Source: Capsicum annuum (Eukaryota; Streptophyta; Magnoliopsida; Solanales; Solanaceae). Taken from it: a DNA stretch of 64,000 nucleotides. Of the stretch, positions 38,151 through 49,875 are shown one piece after another (the first letter of the stretch is position 1; each line of letters begins with the position of its first letter). Under the pieces are notes generated by a model that did no database searches, was not told the DNA's origin, and saw nothing but the letters and a program-made list of their open reading frames with translations. Both the position numbers and the translations under genes were made by a program. The DNA lies in NCBI RefSeq assembly GCF_002878395.1, contig NC_061117.1, forward strand, positions 223,439,401 through 223,503,400, read 5' to 3'.

Positions 38151-41100
38151 TCATTTGTATTCCTGGAAGTTCACATGTCCAGTTGCTTGTGCATGTTCTA
38201 CAGCTTCCTGCGCAGGAATGCGACTTTCAGCAAAAGAAATCGCGAGTATAAGAAAGTACGCGGAATGATTAGAAGAAGCAAGATACGAACCTTTTGGCCG
38301 ATGACACCAATTTGGCAAACTCCACAGCGCAACGTGAAGTTGGCTGTGTCAGTGAAGCTCCTCTTCCTGCAATGTTGTAGTAATAGATAAAACAGCCGAG
38401 TAATTAGTACGTTGAAGTAGTGTAGAGAGGCTGTTTCCGATAGACCCCCGGCTCAGGACACAATGACAGTAAACAAAGTTGTCATAGAACATGAAACAAG
38501 ATACAATAACAGAGATACAACACCCACAAGGAATTCTATATACTAACAAACCCCCAACCCTCCTAACTAGAAGCTCCAATCTATGTACAAAGCCCTATGA
38601 CAACTAGCCAAGCTACCCCAAAGCACTCCTAACTACCGACTACGACTAATCCACACGCACTAGCCCTCTCAGCAAAATATGCTCAAAGGAAAATGTAAGG
38701 CGACTGAGTTAGAACACACACAAAAAAAAAAGCAAGGCGTAAAGTAAAATAAATCCCTCCGAACCACATTCTTATCATGCCATTAACCTCAAAATGCACA
38801 TAATCTGGAACTCTTGTCCACAAATCCTCTCTATATTCTTCTTCTTCTACCTTTTCTATGTGGGGGATAACTACCTCTAAAATTCTCCATCTTCGGATCT
38901 TTACCATTTTGACCCGACCATAGACTCAAAGCAGCATAAGAACAAGAGCGTGAAGAGCTGAAGGATGCACAAACAGGCAGAGGGGGCGGTACCGTTTTCT
39001 GGGAAGTATTGAGGGGTATAGAAAGGTTGGCAAGATAAACAAAACTCTGTATGCTAAGCCCTAGAGATGTTTGTATCGAATAAAAAAATCCTTCTCAAGA
39101 AATCTACTATCTTCAGAGAAGGAATAAATTCACAAGAATTTTGAACTCATGGATTTTTGAATATTTTAGGATTCTATATCCGATAGATGGCTTGAAGTTC
39201 TGATACACAAAGCCAGAGGCGACGACAGCCACGTCCCAAATGGCACTGATCGAACAGATTCATCCAGTTTTGGCTTTGCACGTGATTTATCTGAGGTATA
39301 ACAAAAAGCTTGAAGACTTTAAGTCCTTTCAACTTAGTACTTACTATCAGCTTAGGTGATGAAGTAAATATGCAGGCTGCAAGAATAACAACTATTATAC
39401 CTCAATCCAAATTACTTAGACACGGACGTTTGATTCCACTGGATCGTTAGTTTTCTCAGACAACCTCCCTCCATAGGGTTTGAGGTTTACCTCGCCTTTT
39501 TTCTTATAAGCTTGAAACCCAAAAGCATTGCACCTATAAACCAGAGCATTTGGAGGTCTACGTAGCACATAAACAAACCATCTCAAGTGGCTTCTCTTTA
39601 TATTATCCTCTACGTGTGCTACTTACACCCTCTATCCGATGTAATCATTTCTAATCTTGTCCAATCTTACATACATTGTATGATATGTTTGATCATATAA
39701 GCTCAAAATTCGCTCCTTTTTTTAATAGGTGGTGTTCCGGCCAGCTTGCATGCACTCAACATTTGCTCTCGTATGACATTATTAGTCTCACAACCGTTCT
39801 ATAGAAAATATCTTTCACTTTGTTAGGTATCTCCCCATTGCAGATCACTCATGTAACACTCGTCCATCTTAAACACCCCGTTTTAATTAAATGTCATCTT
39901 CTTGTAACTTGTCATTCTCCTCTGCCTGGAAGACTGAACCTATAAATCTAAATCATTCACATTTGGACACCATAATCCATCTAATATCGCTCCATATTCA
40001 TTTTTCTTAAAGGGGCTAATTTTGTGATGCATATATTCCGTGTTACTTCTACTTATTCTAAAACTCATACTCTCTAAAGTGCTTATTCGTAGTTCAACTT
40101 TTGGTTAATTCCCTAGCTAATGCTGGCAATTAAACACAATTAGGCAGCATATTACTTCACAGAGAAAATTAAATCAAATACATACTCATTCCGGCACCCA
40201 AAGAGCATAAAAATCATTATTCACAAGAAAATAGAGAGAGTTGAGATCTCCCACACACTAAGGCAATACACAAATTAGTTCCTCTACCAAGGGCAGCCCG
40301 GTGCACTAAAGCTACCGCTATGCACGGTGTCCAGGGAAGGGCCCCACCACAAGGGTGTATCGTACGCAGCCTTACCTTGCATTTCTGCTAGAGGCTGTTT
40401 CCAAGGCTTGAACACGTGACCTCTTGGTCACATGGCAGCAACTTTACCAGTTAAAGAAATTTAACCAAGAAAATTAAAGAAAACAGTTAAAATTATAGAA
40501 GCTTGAGCCCATTATCATATGGCTGTTATAAAAACCTCCCACAACTCAAACTCAAGTTATTCTTTTTGTTGCTTGAGGAGCGTGTCAAGATATAGTGTGC
40601 TACAAAACACACTGTCATTTTCTGCTTAAAAGGATGCTTACCTTTGTTGCTCCATAACCAGATTAAGAGCAAGCCGCTCTGCTGGTCCTACAGTCCCATC
40701 TCTCTGTACAGTAAAAATTGTCTGATCAAACTCCTCCGGAGCTCCTTCGGCAGGGGACATCTGTTGATTGTACACATGAAACGAGGCATAAAGGGATTAT
40801 ATGAACTAAAAAAAGGAAATCTAACTTGATGCAGCTTTGTCAAAAGATAGGAAATTCTAAATGATTCACACTACTTAACCAGCAATGCAGCACCTAATAA
40901 TTTCATCTTTCTGATGATGGGTAAATGCAAATATTTGTTATGAATGGCACTAGAGAAGGGTAAAACAAAAATGACCTAAAGCAGTAAAAACCCAGCAGAT
41001 CAACTAAGCACCGCAGTCAGCTGTCCTTTTTTAACGATCATTAATATCAGATTCGGATCACTAATCCTATCTCATATTCTAATCATTTAATTCATTCACT

Positions 41101-41220
41101 AATTTGATAAGATTCCAAACAAAGTCCAACTATTCGCAGGATCTAAAAATCTTCACAAAATTGAATCTTTCCTTCTTGTTCCTCCTGAAGGGAAACTGAA
41201 TGATCAAGAAGGTGCATGTG

Positions 41221-41262
<42 letters not shown>

Positions 41263-44200
41263 CCATACAGCCAAAGCATCATAATGAAGTCCATCATAAA
41301 TCAACATTACTCTTTCCTGATAGTTCTTTCCCTGTTTAACATTAAGTCATATAAATGTGGTTCAGAAGAATCGGGATTTGTTAAATGAATGACGTAGAAA
41401 TAGGTGATTACGCATCCTACTACCTAAATGCTAACCTGTCCATACAGATCACAGCGAGTTGTTTGGATATCATAGGCTGCAATTTCTCGTCCGTAGTAGT
41501 CAGCCAATATTGAAAGCTCTATGGCACCTTAAGAGAGGAAGTGTTTCAAAGGTAAGAAACATCAATCAGAGAAAACGAACCAAATAACAAGAACTGCAAC
41601 GATTAGATAAGAAAGGGATGTTCCTAAGCAACAGAAACTAGAGTATTTCCAACTAATCATAATGCTGTAAAATAGACTTGGCTTACAAGGAAAAATAAAA
41701 TCTAAAAGCAGCACATAGAACAAAATATTTATTGATGATGCACCTATTTCTTTTTCTGATTCAACAAACAACAACAATAACGCCTCAATCCCAAGCTACT
41801 TCGGAGATTGATAAGTAAATAAACTTTATCGCATCATGAAGGAGATAAACTTTAACGCCTCAATTCCAAACTCCAAATATCCCAAGAAGCATCATGAGAT
41901 TGCACATTGGGAAGATAAAAGTTCTTCACTTCTTTCTCCAAATTGTCTGCATCACTGCAAGTGAAGTTACTTTCCAACCCAACCCCTCTTTCTTCTCGTA
42001 AAGCCTATCAGCCGACACTACTCAGCCAACTCTTTGATATTCAGCATCTGACTCAGCATAATAATCCTTTTTTCTGGAAAAAACAACCACCCCTTGATTG
42101 AAGATATAACAGACAGAAAACGTAACCAAATTTTCTCCTCCAATGAAGATACTGTAGAAAACAAAAGATAAACCAAACTCCCTCCCGTGAAGGAATCGGA
42201 CAAAGATTTTGTAATGACCCAAAATTGTTATGTCTGCATGTGGCAATTGAATAATCGTGAAAAGGGAAATTGGGAATTAGTTTAAATAAACGGTGGAGAT
42301 TGTAAGGAATCGACGGGGGGATTAATACATCAAATAGTCCAGCTCATCACCAACTCAGCTAAGTAAGCAAAATCTATAAATAGCCTAACCGAAACTGGGA
42401 AAAGCAGTTATTGAATTACCGGTACTCTTTTTCCTAAATTCTTCTCTCTATAGTCTTCTTTATCTTCTTCTCTTCTTCTTCGTCTTTCCTATCTAACCCT
42501 AAGTTTGTTACAGGCATAAATGGCAGAAGTGCAGAGCTTGAGTAGTTATCTTTTAGTTGTATAATTGTAACCGTTGACCCTTCTGTAAATAAAATTCCTT
42601 TTCATTACTATGATTCGCAATTCATAGTCATCGTGTTAAGGACATTACAGATTTCAATTGAGTAAGAGATTACAAGAAGAAATCAAAGAAGTTCCACAAC
42701 ACCGAGGATCATTTCATTTATTTAAAAGAGTAAGAACATTAACAACCAACATAAAACATCAAAGAAACAAGCACCATGCATATATACAGAGTTGTAGCTT
42801 TGAGAAGCACGTCCAAACATAAACGGTAATATTTGTTCATACAACAGAATAACTGCAATTCACTAGCGTTATAGGTTTTACTAGGTCATATGACTCTCAC
42901 TGTGTTAGTTCCTTTTAAGCAATTTTAAGCAGTAATTCTCGAGTTTTAGCCATGGCTTCAACCAAAGTAAGTCATGGAAATAATCATAATCTTTCGATCA
43001 CCTAGTTATACAGCCAAACTATCTGTGAGATAGACCAACAGCACGACTAGCGAAGTCACTCTTTTTATCTTAAACAGGACTCCAGTAGTTGAAATCATTC
43101 CAGACAAGATAACTTTAAAACAGAAAACAAGTAAACGCATACCTCCCCATTTATCTGGGTTAAGAATCCAATCACAGTACTCCTTGTTGGGTTTCCCAAG
43201 GAAGGCATCAGAATATTTTGTTGGATCACTGGCCACTGTTGCAGCTATAACCTTCAAATTTTGAAATATATAAAGTGTCATGGATGATGAGTAGTTAGCT
43301 TTACGCTATATTCCAAGCATTAAACCATATCAACCTATCAACCTATCAACTTCAGTCATATTCAAACATATAACTAAATAACCAGGAAATCGAACTGTTG
43401 GCATTACTATAAATTAGCTTCCTGAATTGAATTTCCCCTATGGCCAACAAATTGTTATAACCCTAGATTCCTGCCCAACCATTGATGTCTAAGAAGGTAT
43501 CCGGTACCCAAAAACCTCAGGCATATATTTTCACTAAATGAAATTTTTTTTTCTTATGCAATTTGGTTCTCTGGGCATGAGATTGAAGTTAAAAGTTATC
43601 TCCGGGTCAGACACTTGACGTGTTTCACCACCTCTCGAGATTGATAAGTAACAAAGATCCATAAGAAAAAAATCATCTTTCCTTATTAACAAGTAAAGAG
43701 AAGCCATCTCAGTGATGGATGAGATCACCAGCATTTACATCTTTAATCCTAAGCGTACTGAATGCATTAGACATGCTTTTCTTGACACACCTATATATTG
43801 GCCCTCAGGTTAGTTTAAATGGGAAAGTTGTTCCACGATATTATGGATAAATGTGAATACAAGTCCCACAGCTAGAAAAAAGGTTATGAACGAAATCATC
43901 TATCTATAACTTTCTTTAATTCCTGGATTCTAACTGTAAAATAGTCTTTATTTCCTTTCGTTTCTACTCTTTTAGATAAGTTGCTCTAGACATCCTCGGG
44001 AAGGACATAGACTTCTGAAAGTTTACAGACACAAAATAGTTTTGCGCATTGATGTCTAAGCACAGAAGGTGGCCTTCACCTCATCTCATTTCCTGGAAAG
44101 TTTTGTTCAATAAGGCTGAATCCTTTAAACCAAACAAACTATAATACTATTCTATAACCACATGGAACAGAACACATTTTCTAAGGCAATGAAAAACACA

Positions 44201-45008
44201 TACCGGTTTCATCCCTCGAAGTTCTGAACCAGCACATTCCGTAACAAGCTTTTACTTAATCTAACTTAGACACAAACACTAGACAAATATTCACTACACT
44301 CACCTGCACCCTGGTTTTTTTCCATCTTACAACAACAACAACAACAACAAACCCAGTGTATTCCCACATAGTGGGGTCTGGGAAGGGTAGAGTGTACGCA
44401 GTCCATACCACTACCTCTAGAGAAGTAGAGAGGCTATTTCCAATAGAGGTTTTTTTTTTTACTACTTTCTTCACCAAAAAATAAACTTCACACACAGAGA
44501 GTTCCTATTTCTCGACTACACCAGTAGCAGTCTCTCTCTAGAGAAGTCTCCAATATACCAACAACAACATACCTAGAATAGTCCCATCCAGTGGGGTCTC
44601 CTATATAACAAATAAATAAATAAAAAGAAGGTTCCTTCCATCTCTACCTACAGGACTACAACTACGATGCTGCACGTGTTAAATTAATAAGATATAACAG
44701 CACGACAGATAATCTAGACATATATAAAATTCTTGATTAGCGTAATATGAAAAAGTGCTTTAACTGAGTAATTTCAAAGGAAAAATCGGAACCTGTCTTA
44801 GCTCAGGGGCTTTGTTTTTGTTATGGTCCATCACATAACTGCATAAACAAGAAACAACAAGACCTTTATTCAAACCCATCAACCTCAATTCTAACTGGAA
44901 AGTTGAGACAAGCAAATCAGAGTAAAATGGAAATAAAGTTTACCCAACGGCATTGAAAAGGCAACTGTTATCGGAAGGAATCACCCTTCGCACTATAGAA
45001 CCTTCCAT
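38151..45008 (-). CDS. OTU-domain deubiquitinase, YOD1/OTU2 type
   Basis: Cysteine protease that removes ubiquitin from substrates; the yeast/animal relatives OTU1/YOD1 work with Cdc48/p97 in ER-associated degradation. Eight exons (45008-44944, 44838-44793, 43251-43143, 41527-41436, 41331-41269, 40760-40642, 38366-38291, 38207-38151) give 208 aa, the same length as Arabidopsis OTU2 (At1g50670) as I recall it. Catalytic Asp13 and Cys16 lie in [12 protein letters not shown] and His120 in YDGLHYDAL. Other blocks: [56 protein letters not shown]-terminal C2H2 finger uses Cys179, Cys182 (LRCGVC), His195 and His201 ([17 protein letters not shown]). No N-terminal UBX-like domain precedes it, as in the plant form. 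Introns 2, 3 and 6 are long and hold SINE and LINE debris. Confidence 0.95.
38400..38680 (-). mobile_element. RTE-clade LINE 3' UTR fragment
   Basis: Minus-strand reading has 'ctgagagggctagtgcgtg', 'tggagcttctagttaggag', 'tcctgagccgggggtctatc' and 'ggaaacagcctctctacac', then stops without the TTG tail. It parallels the element at 8095-8575. It lies in OTU intron 6. Confidence 0.6.
39425..40110 (-). mobile_element. Decayed RTE LINE reverse-transcriptase fragment
   Basis: Minus-strand translation across several frames recovers plant RTE motifs: [16 protein letters not shown] (family ALESKGFRLSRTKTEYL), [38 protein letters not shown] and [11 protein letters not shown]. Many frame changes and stops show it is dead. 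It lies in OTU intron 6, upstream (in element orientation) of the 3' UTR fragment at 38400-38680, and may be part of the same insertion. Confidence 0.65.
40293..40452 (-). mobile_element. SolS-type SINE, minus strand
   Basis: Read in reverse: 'taactggtaaagttgctgcc' (A-box region), 'gaggtcacgtgttcaagcc' (B box), 'ccttgtggtggggcccttcc' and 'gcactgggctgccctt'-like end ('gggcagcccggtgcac' on the + strand). It is near complete and lies in OTU intron 6. Relatives are at 52803-53790 and 56891-57062. Confidence 0.75.
41223..41262. repeat. (GA)n microsatellite beside an OTU splice donor
   Basis: About 40 bases of GA repeats with one aa interruption. On the OTU transcript this is a CU run starting about six bases after the exon-5 donor at 41268. 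Confidence 0.9.
44328..44600 (-). mobile_element. TS-type SINE and second partial copy
   Basis: 44328-44452 has the reverse tail: repeated 'caa', 'cccacatagtggggtctggg', 'gagtgtacgcagtccatac', 'gaggctatttccaatag'. A second short head, 'caacaacatacctagaatag' with 'cagtggggtctcc', lies at 44552-44600. Both are in OTU intron 2. Confidence 0.7.
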
Positions 45009-45131
45009 CTTCAACTATGCACCTACAAATGCAACCCAAAAAAATTTTTGACACTGGTTAAGGCAACCAAAAAATTGAACTTTCTGAAATTTTTAAATAA
45101 TATGTTATTCACCACGACAACATGACATGTA

Positions 45132-45944
45132 GGGTGTGTTCGGTATGGAATAAAACGTATCCAATTTTCACATGTTCGGCTGGTCAAAAATCAATTTTTT
45201 TGAAAAATATTTTCTCTAGGAAAACAAGTTCCGTGAGAATGAGGAAAATAACTTTGCCCGTAGAAGTAGGGAAAACAAGTTAAACAAGTGATGTTCCACA
45301 TTGATTATATCTTCCCCACTCTTCAACACAGCTCATCTTCAACCCATCTCCGTAAACCCCATCCCCCACCCCACACCGACACCACTTACCATAGTATTTT
45401 TTCTAGATAATATAAACATAAAAATATGATACCTAGGCCTAACTCAACCCCAAAAGCCAAAACCTTGCTAATGAGAGGACGACTAACCAAGTCCATATAA
45501 GCAGACCACCATTACATTCCGCAACCAACGTGGGACTTTACTACTATCTAACAATATACAAATTGCTTTTAGATAATATCTTTTACTTACAACCAAAGAC
45601 CAAAAAATAAGTAAGAAACCTGAAAACACTTTTCAAGAAAAATATATTGGTTCGTAACCCAAATTTCTAGCTTTTTTTTTCTTCCAACAAAACCAATTCC
45701 ATGAAACCCAGATAAGGAAATGTCAAAAGCAATACAAGAACTAAGGAATACTAGCTATTAACCATAAAAGATAAACCTTTACCCCACTCCACCCCATCGT
45801 ACTTGTCTAGATTATATACAAATGTTTTAAAGATAAACATTTTTGACTTACTACCGAACACAAATAAATAAGTAAGAATCCCGACAACATTTTTCAAGAA
45901 AACATTTTTCAGGAAAAATATTTCCTTTCACACCAAACACACCC
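45132..45944. mobile_element. MITE with 'gggtgtgtt' inverted ends
   Basis: The left end gggtgtgttcggtatggaa and the right end reversed (gggtgtgtttggtgtgaaa) match closely, with 'gaaaaatattt' motifs just inside both ends. No clear target duplication. The interior holds an LTR-like segment (45431-45553) and a block repeated downstream. Confidence 0.6.
45431..45553 (-). mobile_element. LTR fragment, 'ggttgagttaggcctaggt' type
   Basis: Minus-strand reading starts tgttagatagtagtaaagtc, then 'ccacgttggttgcgg', 'cttatatggacttggttag' and 'cttttggggttgagttaggc'. The same ordered motifs occur at 63564-63664 next to a primer-binding site. It appears nested in the MITE 45132-45944. Confidence 0.55.
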
Positions 45945-46215
45945 ATAAAGAGCTCAAATTTCCAGCTGTTTTTCTTACAACAAGACCAATTCCATTAACA
46001 TCCAGATAAGGAAATGTCCAAAACAATACAAGAACTAAAAGAGATAGCAATTAATCATATAAAAGATAAAACCTTTATATGGATCAGTGTTGCAACAAAT
46101 AGAACCCAAAATTTGGCAACAAAAAACACAGCTAAATTACACAAGATATCTATAAATGTAAAGAACTCAAATTTCCAGCTTTTTTTCATACAACAAGACC
46201 AATTCCATTAACACG
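45660..46215. repeat. Repeated block with 'accaattccat...aaggaaatgtc'
   Basis: A block with 'caacaagaccaattccatta', 'cagataaggaaatgtc', 'aatacaagaactaa' and 'taaaagataaa' occurs at about 45670-45785 and 45965-46075. It starts again at 46175-46215, where a SINE interrupts it. The same block is the non-SINE part of the array at 46377-46822. Confidence 0.7.
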
Positions 46216-46225
46216 CACCTAACAG

Positions 46226-46425
46226 TGAGGCCTAGTGGTCAATAAAGTAGGTGAGAATCACGAGGTTTCGAGTTTCAAATCCTAGTGGAGACAAAATCAC
46301 TAGTGATTTCTTCTCATCTATCCCCCTTATTGAATAGAGTTGCATGATATACATTGCTAGTAGGAGGTGTGAGGAGGGTACGTGAAAGCTAAACGGGACA
46401 ACACAGCTATCAAGAAAGAAATCCA
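46226..46425 (+). mobile_element. tRNA-derived SINE upstream of the OTU gene
   Basis: Starts 'gtgaggcctagtggtcaata' and has the B box 'cgagtttcaaatcctag'. It runs through 'ggaggtgtgaggagggtacg' to 'ggacaacacagctatcaag'. The flanks 'ccaattccattaacac' and 'aatccaattaacac' look like target duplication. Its 3' end is part of the tandem array that follows. Confidence 0.7.
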
Positions 46426-46822
46426 ATTAACACCCACATAAGGAAATGTACAAGACAATACAAGAACCAAAGAAATAGTACTAGTCAAGGTACGTGAAAG
46501 CTGACCGGGACAACACGGTTATCAAGAAAGAAATTCAACTAACACCCACATAAGGAAATGTACAAGACAATACAAGAACTAAAGAAATAGTACTAGTCAA
46601 GGTACGTGAAAGCTGACCAAGACAACACGGTTATCAAGAAAGAAATCCAATTAACACCCACGTAAGGAAATGTGCAAGACAATACAAGAACTAAAGAAAT
46701 AGTACTAGTCAGGTACGTGAAAGCTGACCGCGACAACATGGTTATCAAGAAAGAAATTCAATTAACACCCACATAAGGAAATGTGTAAGACAATACTAGA
46801 ACTAAAGAAATACTAGTAATTA
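46377..46822. repeat. Fourfold tandem array of a SINE tail plus flank, period about 112
   Basis: Copies begin with 'ggtacgtgaaagct' at 46377, 46489, 46601 and 46712. Each copy joins the SINE 3' end (gacaacacggttatcaag) to host flank (aattaacacccacataagg, caagacaatacaagaac, agaaatagtactagtca). Copies differ at only a few bases. Confidence 0.92.
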
Positions 46823-47647
46823 ATCATAAAAGATAAACCTTTATTGACAGCAGCTCAATTACACCAAGATTTCTATCGCATAACAAAATTAAATTAATTA
46901 AAATTCAAAAATGAAAAAATTAATTAAAATTCAAAAATGAAAGAATTAAGATTGTTAAAGATCTATATATATATGAACTGACCGAATAAACTGGAAATTT
47001 ATTTCTTCTTTTTATTTTCTGTAATATTAATATAAAGGAAGAATTGCTTTAACTTGACGATTATTGAAAATGGAAAGACAAGTTATGAATCGGGGAAAAC
47101 GTATAGATAAGAAACAAGAATTATTTTTTAAAAAAAAAGTAATAATTAAATTGTAATATTAGTATTGTATTGTTTCATTGTTTGTTTGCTAGTATATTTA
47201 AGTTTGTTGGCCAAACTTTTGAAAAAATAATTTATTTCTATTTATTATTTCATAATGTATATTTTTCTTCGTTTAAAATAGTTGATTATTTCTTTAGAAA
47301 TATTTATTTTAATTTACTTATTTTTTTTATGAAATTAAAATAATATTATAATATTTTACCAATACTATTTTTATTATTAAATAACTAAACAAAATATATA
47401 TACTCAAATTTATACTTTCAAAGAATAATTAATAAAACTAATTTAATTAAAAAACTCTTAATGTCAAATAACAAGGATTAATTATTTTGAAACGAAAGAA
47501 GCAGTATATAATCAAAACAGTTTTTTAAAGAAATGAGGTGTTCGTTGGAACAAGTTTAATTCATTGTCTAAATGAAATATTCTTCTAAATTTTATAATTA
47601 CTTTCTACATTTCATATTAGTTTATCATTTCACTTTTCACGATTGAT

Positions 47648-48433
47648 AGAGTCCATTTGGATAGGATTAAAAAAATATTTTTTTAGTTTAAGTGATTAAA
47701 AGTTTTAAATAAGTGCTTATAAATTAAGTAGATAAGTATTTGGATAGAAGTGTTGAAACTAAAAACAAGTTATTAATGTATTTGATAAACGAATGATGTT
47801 AAACATTTTTTTTTGTCAAAACGAGCTAAATGACCGTAAAGTTGTTAACATCATAAATAAAGTAAATTATTTATAATTTTTAATTTTAATAATTCAAAAA
47901 TATTTTTTATTTAATTGCACTTTCAACGTAAAGTGATCATGTGAGGTTAATTTATAAATATAAGTTTTTTTTTTAAATGTTAAAAAATAAAAAGTTTAGA
48001 TATTTTTATATAAAAATAGTATTATATTATAATATTGCAAATTTATAATAATTTGGCTATGTTAAAAAATATTGAACCTCCAATATAATGATAGATTCAT
48101 TGAAAATATAGGAGAAAGAAAAAGAGAAAATTGGAGGAAAGAGACGAAGAGAAGCAGCAAAGAGAAAAAAAAAAACCATATATTTAAGTGTTACAAGTTC
48201 AAAGTCCTGATTAAAATATAGGATTAAAAAGGTGAATGTTTTGGTCAAACCTAAAAGAATTTTAATTTAAAAAATAAAAACTTGTGGTACCCAACTTCTC
48301 ACTTTTGTTTTTCTTAGTTTTTATCTTTCTTTAAACACTTTTTAGTTTTATCAAATACCTGAAAAAACTAAAAAAAACAAGGATAAAAAATTGATTTGAT
48401 ATAATTTTAATCCTATTTAAATGGGCTCTTAAG
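47648..48433. mobile_element. AT-rich foldback element
   Basis: The left end gagtccatttggataggatt and the right end reversed (gagcccatttaaataggatt) form inverted repeats about 785 bases apart. The interior is AT-rich without an ORF. The small ORF at 48057-48248 is low complexity. Confidence 0.5.
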
Positions 48434-49875
48434 GAATCATAAATAACAAATAATAATTTTATTACTATAATCTTTGAAATATTTTTTTATAACTTTGTAA
48501 ACTTGTTTTTACACTTTTAAAGAGTATTAATTATAGGATTAAAATAGATTTTTTAAAAAATTAATTTTACTTGATTTTGTAAATAGATAAATAATTGAAA
48601 CATATATTTTTAGTAAGGTGATCAATTAATATAGACGGAGAAAATTATGAATTAAGATTTATTTGTTTTTTACACGTGTCTTTCGTATATATCAAAACAA
48701 TTTCAATTACTTTTTATAGATGCTTTGTTAGTATTGGTGTGGGAAAATAATTTATTAGCAAACAATCATGTCACAATCAAATACTTATGTGCATGCAAAT
48801 TTTTAAATAGTATTTTGTATATTTGGAGACACATAAGCATTGAACAAAGAATATGGACTTAAAAATTTAAAGTAAAAAATGATTAAACTCAAAAAAAATA
48901 AAAATAAAAAAATTTGATAATGACTAAAAATAGACAAGTGAGAACAACCCAAAACCCATATCTCCTCACTTATATATACAAGTTTAGTTACACGTGTCTC
49001 ATACGTGTAATTTTTAATTATTTAAAATTAGATGATTTTATCTATTGCGAAAGTTTTTAATGAAGTGCAAAAAAGTTCAAATCGTTTCTCAGAGATTCTT
49101 CATACTTTAATATAATAATATAAACATAACATATATTTTGAGTGTAAGCACATATATATTCTACAATCAGAAGTTTCAACTGAGTAATGAATGATCACTT
49201 TTGCGTTTGTAATGCAATACCTCATTTTCTTGCCGCTAGAGGCTAGGAGAGATGCATCGATTTGAATCATATTTGTAGTACGACCATTTTTTCTATGTTT
49301 AAAATTTCTTCTTATTTTTAAAGTTAAATCTTCAGAAAATCTTTGATTACTTATTTAAAACTTTTACAAATTTGATATTTCTTATATTTTTGTTATTATA
49401 ACATTTTCATATTTATTTCTAGATTTTTTGAATCTTCTTAAAAAGATATTAACTCTGATGATCTCTATTAAGAAAAGATTTACTATAATTATTGAATTAT
49501 TTTTCAAACTTTTAAATATTAGAGAAATTATGAAAAGACGATGGGCAGAGACTTTTAATGAAGAATAAAAAATTCAAATAATATTTATAAAACCCTTCAC
49601 ACTTTTAATATATTATAAATTATAAACATAACTATAAATATAGATTTAGACATATTATAGATTATATATAGATATCATAAGCAATAATGGACAAACTTTT
49701 ATTTTTCCAAAAACATTGTAGTCATGACATTATATATTGGGCCTTATTATTCATTAATAGTAATTAATGTCCTCTATATTGAACTACATTCGAAACAATG
49801 ATAAAAGCATAAACATCATCAAACCCACAGACTAGTAATAAAATGTGGGCTTAGGCCCAATAAATAGTGGATGGA

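Larger units (their letters stand above)
45009..49875. other. Repeat-rich spacer upstream of the OTU gene
   Basis: Holds the OTU promoter, an 813-bp MITE with an LTR fragment inside (45132-45944), repeated 'ggaaatgtc' blocks (45660-46215), a SINE (46226-46425), a fourfold tandem array (46377-46822) and about 3 kb of very AT-rich DNA including a foldback element (47648-48433). No gene is supported between 46830 and 49875. Confidence 0.6.

Noticed and set aside
46377..46822. Regularly spaced repeats resembling a CRISPR array
   Set aside because: Repeats are contiguous with about 112-base period, the whole unit repeats without unique spacers, and the genome is a plant; the unit contains a SINE tail.
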